A stretch of DNA of 16,125 nt from Fastidiosipila sp964627125. Lineage in GTDB: Bacteria; Bacillota; Clostridia; Saccharofermentanales; Fastidiosipilaceae. The stretch spans positions 1-16,125 of the forward strand of contig CAZVJQ010000030.1 in the NCBI GenBank assembly GCA_964627125.1. The letters are read 5' to 3'. Below the pieces are notes generated by a model. The model saw only the letters and a list, made by a program, of their open reading frames with translations. It had not been told where the DNA came from and made no database searches. Positions 14,968-16,125 of this stretch are shown here, piece after piece (position 1 is the stretch's first letter; the number at the start of each line of letters is the position of its first letter). The translations under genes and the position numbers were made by a program.

Positions 14968-16125
14968 TTAATATAAGTGATACTTAATTTTCTTCTCTTT
15001 AAATTTCTCTTCGTCTTCATCATAAAGAATATATATTTCATTAATATCAACTTGGTTATAAATTTTGTCATTTCCTGAGAGTAAATTTATAAAGTGATTT
15101 GTAGCTGGCGGTAATACTGATCTAAATTCAAAATCATCTGGATATAGCTCTTTTAATGTATATATCATTTCTACGCCAGTCCTTACTGCTTTGAACTTAG
15201 AGAAATCTTCAATGTAAAGTTCTACACCACCACATAATTTACCAATTTCTTTTGAAATATTAGGCGTGAAATAAGCTGGTCTAAATCTAACTCCTGGAAT
15301 ATTTCTAGCATTTAATGCTTCAACTACTCTGTCTGGGTCTTGAATAAAACTTGCGCCGATCTGCTTGAATGGTAAGGTTGTACCTCTTCCTTCGCTGAGC
15401 CCTGTACCTTCAAAGAGGCAGGTTCCTGGATACAAGTATGCAATTTCAAAATTAGGGATATTTGGTGAAGGTGATACCCATGGCAAACCAGTGTCTGGCC
15501 AGAGCATATCTCTCTCCCAACCTTCCATCTTTACTACATGCAAGTCAACATCTATGCTTAATTCGTCCTTTGCCATAGTAGCAAATTCACCTATGGTCAA
15601 AGCATACTTCACCGGCATCTGATAACCACCAACGAAAGATAAAAACTCTTCCTCCAGTATGCTACCTTCAACCTCTACTCCGCCTAGTGGATTAGGTCTA
15701 TCAAGAATAACGACTGTCTTGCCATTTGCAGCACAATCCTTCATTGCATTTAGTAGGGAATATGGATATGTATAATATCTACAACCTACATCTTGGAGGT
15801 CGTAAACTAGGACATCAAACTCATCTAGCATCTCTTGAGTGAAGTTTTGTGAACCTTTTCTATAAAGACTATAAACAGGTAAATTTGTTATTGGGTCTGT
15901 ATAAGTATCAATATGATCCCCTGCTTGAGCATCTCCTCTAACACCATGTTCTGGACTGAAGAGTGCTGTTAAATCATATTTCTCATTTAATAAATCAATT
16001 GCTGATTTAAAATTACTATCTACTCCTGTTGGATTAGTAATAAGAGCTAAACGTTTACCCTCTAATAAATCATCATACTGATCTGTGTTGTATAGAACTT
16101 CTAAGCCAAGTGTAACCTTAGGCAT
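14968..16125 (-). CDS. namZ: Exo-beta-N-acetylmuramidase NamZ (DUF1343, GH171), apparently cytoplasmic
   Basis: NamZ releases MurNAc from the non-reducing end of peptidoglycan fragments and works with NagZ to strip glycan strands one sugar at a time. The 385 residues fit the family. The motif LFSPEHGVRG (56-65) carries the probable catalytic Glu59. Other family signatures are YDLQDVGCRYYTYPYS (108-123), LDRPNPLGG (141-149), SPNIPN (220-225) and EGTGLSEGRGTT (239-250). ATG at 16125 is the last base of the window, so no ribosome binding site can be checked and a longer start upstream cannot be excluded. If this start is right, there is no signal peptide. MPKVTLGLEVL resembles the usual beginning of the mature family domain. 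In Bacillus subtilis the homologous enzyme is exported, so location is a point of difference. It is the first gene seen of the operon, and a hairpin separates it from nagZ. Confidence 0.9.
   Translation of the reverse strand: MPKVTLGLEVLYNTDQYDDLLEGKRLALITNPTGVDSNFKSAIDLLNEKYDLTALFSPEHGVRGDAQAGDHIDTYTDPITNLPVYSLYRKGSQNFTQEMLDEFDVLVYDLQDVGCRYYTYPYSLLNAMKDCAANGKTVVILDRPNPLGGVEVEGSILEEEFLSFVGGYQMPVKYALTIGEFATMAKDELSIDVDLHVVKMEGWERDMLWPDTGLPWVSPSPNIPNFEIAYLYPGTCLFEGTGLSEGRGTTLPFKQIGASFIQDPDRVVEALNARNIPGVRFRPAYFTPNISKEIGKLCGGVELYIEDFSKFKAVRTGVEMIYTLKELYPDDFEFRSVLPPATNHFINLLSGNDKIYNQVDINEIYILYDEDEEKFKEKKIKYHLY

Noticed and set aside
1..16125. CRISPR array, insertion sequence, tRNA or rRNA genes, phage genes
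   Set aside because: No regularly spaced direct repeats, transposase or integrase motifs, or RNA gene signatures were seen anywhere in the window.

Overview
This is an AT-rich window (about one third G+C by eye) in which all eleven genes read on the minus strand, so transcription runs from position 16125 toward 1. The gene content suggests a low-GC Bacillota, most plausibly a host-associated anaerobe of the Clostridia type: paired heterodimeric ABC exporter genes, cofactor-independent phosphoglycerate mutase, a YwaF-type membrane protein, a MurK/BadF-type amino sugar kinase, strong Shine-Dalgarno sites and intrinsic terminators with T-tracts. I cannot name the species.

Region A (16125 to 10816) is an amino sugar salvage operon. 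In transcription order it holds a NamZ/DUF1343 exo-N-acetylmuramidase, a NagZ-type GH3 beta-N-acetylhexosaminidase, a BadF/MurK-type amino sugar kinase, an N-acetylneuraminate lyase interrupted by a 100-N assembly gap, and an N-acylglucosamine 2-epimerase. The last three overlap by 8 to 10 bases, and the operon ends in a terminator. The two glycosidases appear to lack export signals, so they would release MurNAc and GlcNAc from imported wall fragments in the cytoplasm. The lyase and epimerase would turn sialic acid into GlcNAc through ManNAc. The kinase could serve both branches.

Region B (10769 to 9037) is a single-gene unit, gpmI (glycolysis), with its own candidate promoter and a strong terminator. 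A 333-base stretch without genes (8704-9036) follows.

Region C (8697 to 5040) is a two-gene heterodimeric ABC exporter. The upstream subunit carries degenerate catalytic residues. The unit ends in a terminator.

Region D (4948 to 1) holds a MATE transporter with an unusual acidic tail, a YwaF-family membrane protein, an SseB-like protein with a coiled coil, and the N-terminal 366 codons of a GH101 endo-alpha-N-acetylgalactosaminidase that runs off the window. The GH101 begins at a TTG codon directly in its beta-sandwich domain, with no signal peptide. It is the most surprising item here, since known GH101 enzymes are mostly large secreted proteins. Together with region A it suggests an organism that imports host mucin and wall glycans and degrades them inside the cell.
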